Assembly (NCBI GenBank): GCA_910578215.1
Contig: CAJTPH010000020.1
Span: 8,357 to 72,356 of the forward strand
Length of the DNA: 64,000 nucleotides
Origin: an uncultured Acetatifactor sp.
GTDB lineage: Bacteria > Bacillota > Clostridia > Lachnospirales > Lachnospiraceae
Reading direction: 5' to 3'
Part shown: positions 15,964 through 24,305 of the stretch, one piece after another
Layout: each line of letters starts with the position of its first letter
Position numbering within the stretch: position 1 is the stretch's first letter
Translations under genes and position numbers: made by a program
Notes under the pieces: generated by a model
The model's database searches: none
What the model saw: the letters and a program-made list of their open reading frames with translations, nothing else
What the model was told of the DNA's origin: nothing

Positions 15964-17916
15964 ATGCGTTTTTTGACAGCCTGCTATTGGCATCAGACCC
16001 GGGATGGGGACGGCAATGGTTCCGGTTTGCTGCTGCAGCAGTATGTCTGCCGGGGAGTCTGCATTCATTTTTCCTGCGTGTGCAGGGGACAGGGCGGCGA
16101 TGACAGGGCAGGCGGATATATGACGGAGCAGCTTTTAAGCTGGTTTCGGGGATTAAGCCTGAAAAAGCTGGTAAAAAGAAGGGAAAGGGCGTTGGAGAGG
16201 GCGGAAGCGGGTCTGAGGCGGGCTATCCTGCAGACCGATGACGAGCTTGCTGCCGGGGGTGTCGTCGGGAAAACGGCGTTTTCCGGTATCTTCTGTGTGG
16301 GAGAGGAATTTTTTCTCTTTTCACGGGGAGAGCAGAGAAGCTATCTTATCAATACGGGCTTGGGACGCGTGCATATAAAACGGCTTGGGATAAAAGGGGC
16401 TGGAACAGATCTGACTGAATCAGAGCGGTATGGAATCAAACAGACCAAACGGCATGCGGAGGCGGCTGGGGGGGTTTATGTCCAGAGGGGCGTTTTGCAG
16501 CCGGATGTAGGGCTGCTTTTTGCGTCTGCGCCCTTCTGGGAACATATTACGGAGCAGATGCTCAGGGAAGGGCTGTCTGTGCGGGAGGTTGTGACGGAGG
16601 AGCAGATGCGAAAGCATTTAAACGAGCTGGGAGCGGAGGCCCGGAGACAGGGAGCAGGGAATCTGGCCGCGGTGTTTGTCAGAACGGCCCGGGGAGATGC
16701 AGGGCCGGCACGTGACAGGTCGGAAGTGGGGAAATCGGAAGGCGGCTTCTGGGACAGGTCTGTGCATGACAGGTCGGAATCCGGGAAATCGGAAGGCTAC
16801 GGCTGGGACAGGTCTGTGCATGACAGGTCGGAAGTGGGGAAATCGGAAGGCGGTTTCTGGAGCAGGTCTGTGCATGACAGGTCGGAAGCCGGGAAATCAG
16901 GAGGCGGCTTCTGGGACAGATCTGTGCGTGACAGGGCGGAAGCCGGGAAATCAGGAGGCGACGGCTGGGACAGGTCTGGGCAGGCAGGCTTGAGGCGGGA
17001 GAGAGCGGGAGAAAAGGGGCAGGAGCCCAAAGTATCGGAAGCAACGAAGGAGCGGCAGAGCCTGGAAGGGAGAGGCTATATTGTGAGGCGGCTTCTGGGG
17101 CAGGGCGCTTTTTCGAGAGTGTACGGCGTGGAGGAACAGGGAACAGGAAGGAGAGCGGCATGTAAAATCAGCGAAAACCTGAAGCTGTTTAAGCGGGAGG
17201 AGAGAATATTAAAAAAGCTGAGGCACCAGCTTTTCCCGGAATATTACGGGAGCTGGCAGGAAGGAGACAGAGGTTATCTTTTGATGGAGGAGATCTTGGG
17301 AGAAAATCTGGCGAGTCTGATAAAACGGGGCAGGAGATTTTCCGTATATCAGGTTGCGGAGACGGGTATGGAGCTGGCAGAGGGGCTTCTGTATCTCCAT
17401 GAGAGTCTGCCGGCAATCTTGTTCCGGGATGTCAAGCCGGATAATATTATGCTGAGGAGGGACGGGCGTGTGAAGCTGTTGGACTTCGGATGCGCCTGTG
17501 AGGCGGATACGGATATCAGGGAAAGGGCGGGGACGCCGGGCTTTGCAGCGCCGGAGCAGCTTTGCAGGGGAGGAGAGCAGACCGGCTCCTGTGATGTGTA
17601 CGGTCTTGGGCGCACTCTGCAGGAATTGCTGGGGGCGGGAGCGCATGACGTGCGGAGCGGGCAAGGCAGGCTGCACGGGCTGCGGGAAGGGCTTAGAGAG
17701 CATATGGACAGAGGGAGGCTGGAAAAGCTTTTGACAGCCTGCGTGGAGATGGAACCGTCCGCCCGTCCGGCGGATATGCGGGTGATGGCGGAGGCGCTTT
17801 TCCAAATCTGTGCTTCGGCGTCGGCAGGCGCACGGCAGAGGCGCGGCGGTCATTTCTGGCAGAAGGGAATTATATGTGAAAAAAATATTCGTAAAAGCAC
17901 CCGGAAAACCTCTTGA
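15964..17916 (+). CDS. Degenerate PP2C-like domain fused to a Ser/Thr protein kinase
   Basis: The 650-residue protein has three parts. Residues 1-240 resemble a PP2C phosphatase fold, with VCRGQGGDDRAG where PP2C has VCDGMGG and a final GNLAAVFVRT where PP2C has a DN motif. The metal Asp residues appear lost, so this part is probably not an active phosphatase. Residues 251-339 are five copies of an 18-residue repeat. Residues 367-640 form a Hanks-type kinase with LGQGAFSRVYG, Lys401, FRDVKPDN (Asp489) and DFG (Asp507). The His of HRD is Phe. ATG 15964 is chosen because GGGAGGGAG lies just upstream. No membrane segment or PASTA domain is seen, so it is not PrkC. Confidence 0.82.
   Translation: MRFLTACYWHQTRDGDGNGSGLLLQQYVCRGVCIHFSCVCRGQGGDDRAGGYMTEQLLSWFRGLSLKKLVKRRERALERAEAGLRRAILQTDDELAAGGVVGKTAFSGIFCVGEEFFLFSRGEQRSYLINTGLGRVHIKRLGIKGAGTDLTESERYGIKQTKRHAEAAGGVYVQRGVLQPDVGLLFASAPFWEHITEQMLREGLSVREVVTEEQMRKHLNELGAEARRQGAGNLAAVFVRTARGDAGPARDRSEVGKSEGGFWDRSVHDRSESGKSEGYGWDRSVHDRSEVGKSEGGFWSRSVHDRSEAGKSGGGFWDRSVRDRAEAGKSGGDGWDRSGQAGLRRERAGEKGQEPKVSEATKERQSLEGRGYIVRRLLGQGAFSRVYGVEEQGTGRRAACKISENLKLFKREERILKKLRHQLFPEYYGSWQEGDRGYLLMEEILGENLASLIKRGRRFSVYQVAETGMELAEGLLYLHESLPAILFRDVKPDNIMLRRDGRVKLLDFGCACEADTDIRERAGTPGFAAPEQLCRGGEQTGSCDVYGLGRTLQELLGAGAHDVRSGQGRLHGLREGLREHMDRGRLEKLLTACVEMEPSARPADMRVMAEALFQICASASAGARQRRGGHFWQKGIICEKNIRKSTRKTS
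16714..16980 (+). repeat. Five tandem 54-bp coding repeats in the kinase linker
   Basis: Units start at 16714, 16768, 16822, 16876 and 16930; each encodes a variant of DRSEVGKSEGGFWDRSVH. The last unit is shortened. The sequence is rich in Asp, Arg, Ser, Gly and Trp, and likely forms a flexible linker between the two domains. Confidence 0.92.
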
Positions 17917-17941
17917 TGTTTGAGTGTTTACCCTGTATACT
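17913..17941 (+). promoter_or_regulatory. Promoter of the transaldolase-like gene
   Basis: TTGATG (17913-17918) and TATACT (17936-17941) are 17 bp apart and overlap the stop codon of the kinase gene. This makes the next gene independent of the kinase. Confidence 0.65.
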
Positions 17942-18068
17942 GAAAATGTGATAGGATGATGTGCATTAAGGCGGCGCATTGCCGGGAGCCTTGGGCCGTA
18001 AAGGCAGGGCATGAAGATGGTACATAGCAGTGCGGACCGTAAAAAAATAAGAAAAGGAGAAAGTTGTT

Positions 18069-18722
18069 ATGCGTTTTTTCATTGATACCGCAAAGGTAGA
18101 GGACATCAAAAAGGCAAATGATATGGGAGTGATCTGCGGCGTTACCACAAACCCCTCTCTGATTGCAAAGGAGGGCAGGGTATTCCGGGAGGTTATCGCA
18201 GAGATCGCATCCATTGTGGACGGTCCTATCAGCGGAGAGGTAAAAGCGACTACCGTAGACGCGGAGGGCATGATCAGGGAAGGCAGGGAGATCGCAGGCA
18301 TCCATCCTAATATGGTGGTAAAAATTCCCATGACGGTAGAGGGACTTAAGGCGTGCAAGGCGCTTGCATCCGAGGGGATCAAGGTAAACGTCACTCTGAT
18401 ATTTTCCGCAAATCAGGCGCTGCTTGCGGCGCGTGCAGGGGCGGCATACGTTTCCCCGTTCCTGGGCAGGCTGGATGACATCAGCCAGAGGGGTGTGGAC
18501 CTGATACGTGAGATATCGGATATATTTGCGGTGACGGATCTGGAGACCCAGATCATAGCGGCAAGTGTACGCAATCCTATTCATGTGACTGACTGCGCGC
18601 TTGCCGGTGCGGACATTGCAACCGTTCCCTATGCTGTCATTGAGCAGATGGTAAAGCATCCCTTGACCACGGCGGGCATTGAGAAATTTCAGGCGGATTA
18701 CAGGGCGGTATTTGGGGAATAA
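18069..18722 (+). CDS. Fructose-6-phosphate aldolase / small transaldolase
   Basis: The 217-residue length and the motifs MRFFIDTAKVEDI, GVTTNPSLIAKEG, VVKIPMT (Schiff-base Lys) and AGAAYVSPFLGRLDD place it in the TalC/Fsa group of class I aldolases. These carry out transaldolase or fructose 6-phosphate aldol reactions in the pentose phosphate pathway. Which activity applies cannot be told by eye. AGGAGAAAG lies upstream of the start, and an intrinsic terminator shared with the opposing spore gene follows. Confidence 0.93.
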   Translation: MRFFIDTAKVEDIKKANDMGVICGVTTNPSLIAKEGRVFREVIAEIASIVDGPISGEVKATTVDAEGMIREGREIAGIHPNMVVKIPMTVEGLKACKALASEGIKVNVTLIFSANQALLAARAGAAYVSPFLGRLDDISQRGVDLIREISDIFAVTDLETQIIAASVRNPIHVTDCALAGADIATVPYAVIEQMVKHPLTTAGIEKFQADYRAVFGE

Positions 18723-18742
18723 TACTCGCAGAACCGAAAAAC

Positions 18743-18776
18743 AAAAAGGGCCGGGGCGTTTGCCCCAGACCCTTTC
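18743..18776. terminator. Bidirectional terminator between converging genes
   Basis: AAAGGG and CCCTTT form the outer stem, and GGGGC-GTTT-GCCCC the inner hairpin. A-rich and T-rich flanks on both sides suit termination from both strands. Confidence 0.85.
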
Positions 18777-18804
18777 TGTTTTATCTTGCTCTATTCGGGG
18801 AGCC

Positions 18805-19005
18805 TTATTTCATCTGCTCTTCCTGCTTCTTAATCATACGACGAACCATCTCGCCGCCGATAGAACCAGCCTCACGAGAAGTCAGGTCGCCGTTGTAGCC
18901 TTCCTTCAGGTTTACACCAAGCTCGGATGCAACCTCAGTTTTAAAGCGATCCATTGCTGCCTTTGCTTCAGGCACCTCTACTCTATTACTTCTGTTACCG
19001 GACAT
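18805..19005 (-). CDS. Small acid-soluble spore protein, alpha/beta type
   Basis: The 66-residue protein contains EAKAAMDRFKTEVASELGV and GDLTSREAGSIGGEMVRRMI, the two signatures of alpha/beta-type SASPs. These coat and protect DNA in dormant spores and supply amino acids at germination. The Glu/Ser GPR protease cleavage region is TEVASE-like. The GGAGGTG ribosome site is strong, and a sigma-G-like promoter lies about 120 bp upstream. Confidence 0.96.
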   Translation of the reverse strand: MSGNRSNRVEVPEAKAAMDRFKTEVASELGVNLKEGYNGDLTSREAGSIGGEMVRRMIKKQEEQMK

Positions 19006-19123
19006 TTAATTCACCTCCAATGCATTTGTTTTTTATTTATCTTCTCTATCTTCAAGATAAGTGCCGCAAGCACCTATCCTGAAGTTCTCAGTTCTAAGTG
19101 TTCGCTGCAACTTATCTTGGTCT

Positions 19124-19151
19124 TAGTATGACCTATCGCAATTAAAATATG
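19124..19151 (-). promoter_or_regulatory. Sigma-G-like promoter of the spore protein gene
   Basis: On the minus strand CATACTA (19124-19130) matches the forespore sigma -10 consensus and CATATT (19146-19151) is a fair -35, with 15 bp between. The leader of about 110 nt contains several short inverted repeats. Confidence 0.5.
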
Positions 19152-19161
19152 TTGGAAAGTT

Positions 19162-19428
19162 TTGGGGTTTGTTATAGACCAGATTGCAGATTTTTCAAAG
19201 CAACTTAATTTAAAAAAGCTTTATTTATGTATTTTTGAGGTAAGGGATAGCGCCGAGAGGATAATCTATAGCTTATCTTATGATGAATTGAAAAAGAAAA
19301 TATCAGAAGATAGAAAAGAATACTTAAAATCATTGAATGCTGTAAGCAATGATAAAAATGCAATTTGGCTCATTGATTATTGGTGTGGGAAGGATATTCT
19401 AGGGTTAATACAAATGCTGCAAGCTTGA
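19162..19428 (+). CDS. Unrecognised AT-rich open frame, possibly a gene fragment
   Basis: An open frame of 88 codons starts at a TTG with no ribosome site and encodes an Ile/Leu/Lys-rich sequence with no motif I recognise (for example SLSYDELKKKISEDRKEYLK). Its composition reads like real protein and is far more AT-rich than its neighbours. The missing start signals suggest the 3' end of a transferred and truncated gene. It overlaps the promoter region of the opposing spore gene. Confidence 0.3.
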   Translation: MGFVIDQIADFSKQLNLKKLYLCIFEVRDSAERIIYSLSYDELKKKISEDRKEYLKSLNAVSNDKNAIWLIDYWCGKDILGLIQMLQA

Positions 19429-19470
19429 AACCCCGTCAGTCTGCCTTGAGGGCTTTGATTTTGTAATTGC
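19427..19470 (+). repeat. Dispersed intergenic repeat, partial copy
   Basis: GCTTGAAACCCCGTCAG at 19429 and the following GGGCTTTGATT match the segment GCCTGAAACCCCGTCAG with GGGGCCTTTGACTGG at 19698-19738. This looks like a partial copy of the same element. Confidence 0.5.
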
Positions 19471-19500
19471 AAAAATATAAACAGGAATATAATTTGGGGG

Positions 19501-19553
19501 TTGACAAATTATGGCAAAGGAATTACAATAAAAACGGTTAGCAGAGGCTAACC
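19501..19553 (+). promoter_or_regulatory. feo promoter with overlapping GGTTAGC palindrome
   Basis: TTGACA (19501-19506) and TACAAT (19524-19529) are exactly 17 bp apart. The inverted repeat GGTTAGC-AGAG-GCTAACC (19536-19553) sits on the expected transcription start. The half-site GTTAGC recurs at 19590 and 20171, and TTAG/CTAA inverted pairs occur at 19572-19585 and 20172-20185. These resemble half-sites of DtxR/IdeR-type iron regulators, but the spacing differs from the classical box. The regulator is unknown. Confidence 0.6.
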
Positions 19554-19611
19554 AATATTTAGGAGCTTGGGTTAGTTATTTCTAATTCGAGTTAGCTGTA
19601 TGAAAGAGCGC

Positions 19612-19738
19612 CGGATGCGTCAGCAGCCATTTGGCAAATGCCGCGAGGGTCAAATACCATAGTATCCTCTGGACGTATAGCGCTTTGCTGCGTTGCAGGC
19701 CTGAAACCCCGTCAGCTTGCTGCGGGGCCTTTGACTGG
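19612..19738 (+). repeat. Dispersed intergenic repeat, copy before feoA
   Basis: It contains the TTTGGCAAATGCCGCG block shared with the 5.2-kb copy and GGTCAAATACCATAGTATCC shared in degenerate form with the 20.0-kb copy. It ends with the hairpin CCCCGTCAGCTTGCTGCGGGG and TTTGACTGG. GTCAA and TTGAC at its ends are inverted. Confidence 0.6.
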
Positions 19739-19793
19739 ACTTATTTTTTGCTTGGCATAAGGGGACACTTCAATTACGCGAGGAGGTACAGGT

Positions 19794-20006
19794 ATGACTT
19801 TAAGGGATGCCATAGAAGGAAAGGAATACGTTATTAAAGGGATTGAAACCGAGGATGAGGAATTAAGCGCTTTCCTTTTTTCTCTTGGGTGCTACAGCGG
19901 GGAGGCAATCACGGTAGTTTCTCATTTAAAGGGCGGTTGTGTGGTATCCGTTAAAGACGGAAGATATAATATGGACAGTCAATTGGCGGACGCTATATTT
20001 ATCTGA
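19794..20006 (+). CDS. feoA: Ferrous iron transport protein A
   Basis: FeoA is the small cytoplasmic SH3-like partner of the FeoB channel. The 70-residue protein starts MTLRDAIEGKEYVIKGIE and keeps the LFSLGCYSGEAITVV strand pattern and the VSVKDGRYNMDSQLADAI end typical of the family. It has GCGAGGAGG upstream. It is separated from feoB by 282 bp that hold a repeat copy and a second TTAG/CTAA motif, so feoB may have its own promoter. Confidence 0.9.
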   Translation: MTLRDAIEGKEYVIKGIETEDEELSAFLFSLGCYSGEAITVVSHLKGGCVVSVKDGRYNMDSQLADAIFI

Positions 20007-20017
20007 AGCTTTATTTC

Positions 20018-20113
20018 TGCGGGCAACAGGTGAATACCAATGTGTCTTTTGGACACATTCCCCTTGGGGCGCATCCAATTCCATGCCCTGCTGCATGCGG
20101 CGGGGCTATTGAC
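20018..20113 (+). repeat. Dispersed intergenic repeat, copy between feoA and feoB
   Basis: The segment runs from GCGGGCAACAGGTGAATACC through TGTCTTTTGGACACA to GGCGGGGCTATTGACC. It aligns in blocks with the 19.6-kb copy. The internal TGTCTTTTGGACACA forms a small hairpin. Confidence 0.55.
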
Positions 20114-20171
20114 CTCTGCGGTATGATTCGGCGTGCATGCGTCGGGCGCCGCATTTTATTTTCATTTTGAG

Positions 20172-20185
20172 TTAGCTATAACTAA
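20172..20185 (+). promoter_or_regulatory. TTAG/CTAA inverted motif upstream of feoB
   Basis: TTAGCTATAACTAA resembles TTAGTTATTTCTAA at 19572-19585 upstream of feoA. Shared presence before both feo genes suggests a common regulator. No clear -35/-10 pair could be fixed next to it. Confidence 0.45.
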
Positions 20186-20288
20186 TTTTTATTTTGTATA
20201 CCTAACCGTCCTCCGAAAACTGTTCCGAAAGGAGCAGGCAGAGGGGAGCCGGTAAAAAATAAAAAGCATATATGAGGAGGAAAAAACG

Positions 20289-22295
20289 ATGAGAATTGCA
20301 TTGACAGGCAATCCAAATTCCGGTAAGACCACCATGTATAACGCTCTGACCGGACGCAATGAGAAGGTAGGCAACTGGGCGGGCGTTACCGTGGAAAAGA
20401 AAGAGCATCCCGTTAAAAGGACGTACCTTGTGGGCGGAGAGCAGCTGATCGCCGTGGATCTTCCCGGAGCCTATTCCATGTCTCCCTTTACCGGTGAGGA
20501 GAGCATTACAAGCTCTTATGTAAAGAAGGAGAATCCGGACGTCATCATAAATATTGTGGACGCTACCAATTTAAGCCGCAGTCTTTTCTTTACCACACAG
20601 CTTTTGGAGCTGGGCATTCCGGTCGTTGTGGCGTTAAATAAGAGCGACGTCAATGAGAAAAAGGGGACTGAGATCCGTACGGATGTTTTGTGCGCAAGGC
20701 TCGGCTGCCCGGTGGTGAACACGGTTTCCGTATCCGCGGAGGGCTTGAAGGAGCTGGTGGAGGCGGCGGTGAAGACGGCGCATATGCCTCAAAAGGCGCC
20801 TTATCATCAGGGCAATATTGACCTGACCGACAAAAAAGCCGTGGAGGAGGCAGACCGCAGACGTTTTGAGTTTGTAAACAAGCTCGTAAGGGACGTGGAG
20901 ACCCGCAGGGTTTTGACAAGAGATAAAAATACCGGCGACAGGATAGACGCCGTTCTCACGAATAGGTGGCTGGGTATTCCTGTTTTCGCCGCGGTTATGT
21001 GGCTGGTGTTTCAGGTCTCCCAGGTGTGGGCAGGACCTCTTATTGCGGATACCCTGGTGGGAATGCTGGAAACGTTTCAGGGTTTTGTGGGGGATTTGGC
21101 GGCAGACGCTTCCCCGCTGCTGTCGGCGGTTCTGGTGGACGGCGTCATCGGCGGAGTGATTGCCGTTATCGGCTTTCTGCCCTTGGTTATGGTCATGTAT
21201 TTTCTGATTGCCCTTTTAGAAGACTGCGGCTATATGTCCCGGGCTGCGGTGGTGCTGGACCCTGTCTTCAAGAAGGTGGGACTGTCCGGAAAGTCCGTGA
21301 TTCCCTTTGTGATCACCGTGGGCTGTGCGGTTCCAGGAATCATGGCAAGCCGTACCATCCGCAACGAGCGTGAGCGCAGGGCCACCGCAATGCTGGCGCC
21401 CTTTATGCCCTGCGGCGCTAAAATTCCGGTCATCGCTCTTTTTGCCGGCGCGTTTTTTGAAAACGCCGGATGGGTGAGCACCCTGATGTATTTTTCCGGT
21501 ATCGCCCTGATATTTCTGGGGGCGCTGCTTGTCAATAAGATCGCGGGCTACAGGGCGAGGAAATCCTTTTTTATCATCGAGCTGCCCGAGTACAAGGCTC
21601 CTTCCCTGTGGGGCGCGTTTAAATCCATGTGCAGCCGGGGGCGGGCATATATCGTAAAGGCGTCAACCATTATTCTGCTTTGCAATATGGCGGTTCAGAT
21701 CATGCAGACCTTTGACTGGAGCTTCCATGCGGCGGAAACCTCCGATACCTCCATCCTGGCTTCCATTGCCAGCCCCTTTGCATACCTGCTTGTTCCGGTC
21801 GTAGGGGTGTTGAGCTGGCAGCTTGCAGCCGCGGCAGTGACCGGCTTTATCGCGAAGGAAAATGTAGTGGGTACTCTGGCTGTGTGCTTTGGGCTTGAGG
21901 CTTTCATAAATACGGAGGATCTTGCTCTTATGGAGGGCGTGGCAAACGCAGGGCTTGAGGTAGCGGGCATAATGGCCATAACAAAGGTCGCGGCTCTGGC
22001 ATATCTTATGTTTAATCTCTATACGCCGCCCTGCTTTGCGGCCATCGGGGCCATGAACTCCGAGATGAAAAGCGCCAAATGGGTCTGGGGAGGCATCGGG
22101 CTGCAGCTTGGCGTGGGCTATACCGTCGCATATCTGGTGTACACCCTCGGGACGCTCATTACCGCACCGGCCACGCTGAATGCGGGGGCGGCGGCAGCCG
22201 GGCTTGCCGTGGTGGCGGCTTTTGCAGCCGTGCTGGTTATTCTGGTCAACAGAACCAGAAGACAGCTTAAGTCTGAATATTCTTTGGCAGCGTAA
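20289..22295 (+). CDS. feoB: Ferrous iron transporter B
   Basis: FeoB is the GTPase-coupled Fe(II) permease of the inner membrane. The 668-residue protein begins with the G domain: GNPNSGKTT (P-loop), DLPGAYSM (G3) and NKSD (G4). A linker and about eight membrane helices follow, including the Gate motifs around ITVGCAVPGIMASRT and FIAKENVVGTL. It starts at ATG 20289 after GAGGAGG. Its partner peptide of the Cys-rich type is encoded far away at 7948. Confidence 0.97.
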   Translation: MRIALTGNPNSGKTTMYNALTGRNEKVGNWAGVTVEKKEHPVKRTYLVGGEQLIAVDLPGAYSMSPFTGEESITSSYVKKENPDVIINIVDATNLSRSLFFTTQLLELGIPVVVALNKSDVNEKKGTEIRTDVLCARLGCPVVNTVSVSAEGLKELVEAAVKTAHMPQKAPYHQGNIDLTDKKAVEEADRRRFEFVNKLVRDVETRRVLTRDKNTGDRIDAVLTNRWLGIPVFAAVMWLVFQVSQVWAGPLIADTLVGMLETFQGFVGDLAADASPLLSAVLVDGVIGGVIAVIGFLPLVMVMYFLIALLEDCGYMSRAAVVLDPVFKKVGLSGKSVIPFVITVGCAVPGIMASRTIRNERERRATAMLAPFMPCGAKIPVIALFAGAFFENAGWVSTLMYFSGIALIFLGALLVNKIAGYRARKSFFIIELPEYKAPSLWGAFKSMCSRGRAYIVKASTIILLCNMAVQIMQTFDWSFHAAETSDTSILASIASPFAYLLVPVVGVLSWQLAAAAVTGFIAKENVVGTLAVCFGLEAFINTEDLALMEGVANAGLEVAGIMAITKVAALAYLMFNLYTPPCFAAIGAMNSEMKSAKWVWGGIGLQLGVGYTVAYLVYTLGTLITAPATLNAGAAAAGLAVVAAFAAVLVILVNRTRRQLKSEYSLAA

Positions 22296-22310
22296 AACGG
22301 CGTATTATTG

Positions 22311-22348
22311 CCCCTGATTGGAAAGCCCGTTAAGGCGGGCAAGGGGGC
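22311..22348 (+). terminator. Possible hairpin terminator after feoB
   Basis: GCCCG-TTAAGG-CGGGC is enclosed by a weaker GCCCC/GGGGGC pairing. No long T run follows, so its strength is doubtful. Confidence 0.4.
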
Positions 22349-22446
22349 GTTAGTATTTTAGCTGATTAGTGTCTGTATTCGTACCTTTTGTATTAGAATC
22401 TTGAGAAAGGCAGCATAAGTGTCTATAATTGTGCTGGAGGTGTTAA

Positions 22447-22699
22447 ATGGATATTCAGACTATTGAACATAAAAAAGAAATATTACATGTGATTGTTAAT
22501 GCTGACAGGTAAATGATGAAATTATACGGTTAAAATATCATGTTGAAATGTTTGACAAAAAGCTGTAGGCGAAAAAAGATAACGGATAGCTGGCATTAAT
22601 TATTCAATACAGTAGTCAACTGATGGTTGAATTAGAGAATCAACCAATAGTTCCTTTCAAAAAAATGCTTATTATGTATGATAAAACGAGGAGGTGAGA
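22447..22699 (+). pseudogene. Small decayed gene before the HTH regulator
   Basis: An ATG at 22447 with a good GGAGG site opens MDIQTIEHKKEILHVIVNAD, then stops after 21 codons. A shifted frame continues VNDEIIRLKYHVEMFDKKL, and after two stops LALIIQYSSQLMVELENQPI. The pieces read like one short protein of about 80-90 residues broken by a frameshift and stops. I do not recognise the family. The remaining 22349-22446 stretch shows nothing clear. Confidence 0.4.
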
Positions 22700-22700
22700 A

Positions 22701-23174
22701 ATGAATCAAGAAAAAATCGGAAAATTTATTGCTGAATGTCGCAAAGAAAAAAATCTTACTCAGTTACAGCTGGCAGAAAAGCTTAATATTAGTAATAGGG
22801 CTGTTTCAAAATGGGAAACAGGAAAAAGCTGTCCAGATGTATCGATAATGATGGAGCTATGTGACATTCTTGGAATAAATGTAAACGAATTGTTATCAGG
22901 AGAAAGGATTATAATGGAAAATTATCAAAAAAAAGCAGAACAAAATTTGGTGGAATTACAGAAACAGAAAGAGCAAGCAAGCAAGATGAAAAGAAAATTG
23001 GAAATATTATGGGGAGTGATTGCAGTTTTTCTATGCCCAGTTCATTTAGCTATAAATTATTTTTATCCTGAAAATCAAGGAACATATATTGGTTGGGTGG
23101 TTTTGATAGTAGGGGTTCTTTTGTTTGTGCCATATTTTTTGAAATATTACAAAGTGGAAATTAAATTGAAATAA
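22701..23174 (+). CDS. XRE-family HTH regulator with C-terminal membrane segments
   Basis: Residues 6-60 form a Cro/CI-type helix-turn-helix (RKEKNLTQLQLAEKLNISNR, AVSKWETGKSCPDVSIMMEL). A short charged helix follows (about 75-100), then two membrane helices (about 103-122 and 131-148). This design, a DNA-binding head on a small membrane tail, is common in Clostridia next to membrane or transport genes; the signal is unknown. The ribosome site GAGGAGGTG is strong. The AT-rich composition differs from the nearby housekeeping genes and suggests transfer. Confidence 0.85.
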   Translation: MNQEKIGKFIAECRKEKNLTQLQLAEKLNISNRAVSKWETGKSCPDVSIMMELCDILGINVNELLSGERIIMENYQKKAEQNLVELQKQKEQASKMKRKLEILWGVIAVFLCPVHLAINYFYPENQGTYIGWVVLIVGVLLFVPYFLKYYKVEIKLK

Positions 23175-23210
23175 GTTTCCAGCTTATATATTTGAACTTT
23201 TTGTATAGCC

Positions 23211-24036
23211 TATACAAAGAAGCTGGCTGCATTATCTCCAAAAATATTTTTCAATATCAGAAGCCCTTTTCTTAAATCATCTTCCGTATCGGGTGAGGCG
23301 ACAGACACCCGTATGTAAGATGATTTTTGTATGCTTGTCATGGCAAACCGATGAGAGCCATGCCGCTTCCAATCAGCTCTGCAATAATTTCCCCATTCAG
23401 GGAAACGGTTTTCAGGTTGATGTTGAGCATACCGGCAACCAGCGCTTCCCTATATTTGGCCGCAAATGCCAGAAACGCCACGCGCAGCCCTGCGCACAGG
23501 GATTTTGAAATGCTGCAAATGTGAACGGCCTGCTCCGGGAGTATGGAAAAGAATGATTTTACGCCATTCAGAGCTAAAAAGGATTAAATATCATCTTCAA
23601 TCAGCAGCAGAGAAAAACGGCGTGCAATGTCAGCGATTTCCTGTCTGCGGTCAGCCGGCATAAAAATACTTGTGGGATTGCTGCATGTCGGCATGAGGTA
23701 AAGCCCTTTTATTTCGGTATTCCGGCAAGCCTGCAATAGTGAGCTTGGAGACATTCCACATTCGTCTGCCTCTATGGAAATGAGCTGTATATGAAGAAAA
23801 TTAGCCAATCCCTTAAAATTTGTGTAGGTAAAAGCGTCCGCCGCAATTTTATCTCCCGCTTTGAAAAGGGAAATCTATACAACCGATAAGGCGTTTTGCG
23901 CCCCGGCTGACAACAGGATATTTTCTTTCGGCGCGTCGATGCCAAAATGATGAAGCCACTTCCGGGCAGCTTTTATCTGGCGCTCTGTTCCGAATGGATT
24001 GCTGTATTCTAACAGACGGATATTGTCCGGGCCGTT
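23211..24036 (-). pseudogene. Decayed MocR-type PLP aminotransferase
   Basis: Read on the minus strand, fragments in different frames line up with the aminotransferase half of GntR/MocR regulators. First comes IRLLEYSNPFGTERQIKAAR through APKENILLSAGAQNALSV. Next is LANFLHIQLISIEADECGMS through TCSNPTSIFMPADRRQEIAD and LLLIEDDI, then SISKSLCAGLRVAFLA with the PLP lysine. Last is YIRVSVASPDTEDDLRKGLL at the C-terminus. Several frameshifts and stops separate them, and the N-terminal GntR DNA-binding domain is absent. No functional product is expected. The stretch 24037-24305 has no supported gene. Confidence 0.75.
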
Positions 24037-24305
24037 ATGGCGGCGGGGGCTTTCCTTTATGTCCTGTTATATTTCTAAAACCTTTATCGGAGACCGTTTC
24101 GTTTTAGGACTGCCATTAGAGGCTGTCATGCTTACCGTAACGCAAAAGACTGTAGTATCGGGAGCAAAGCCGAAAAAGCATAAAGCCAGAAATGGTAACG
24201 GAAACATAAAGCATTAAAACAAGCGCAGCCTTTGCTTTGGCACGAAAGTATGGTAAAATAATAAAATAGGCGATTGAACAATAATATATTTTACGGGGAG
24301 AGATT

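Noticed and set aside
16714..16980. Regular 54-bp spacing suggesting a CRISPR-like array
   Set aside because: The units are contiguous, in frame and code for an 18-residue protein repeat inside the kinase gene; there are no unique spacers and no cas genes.
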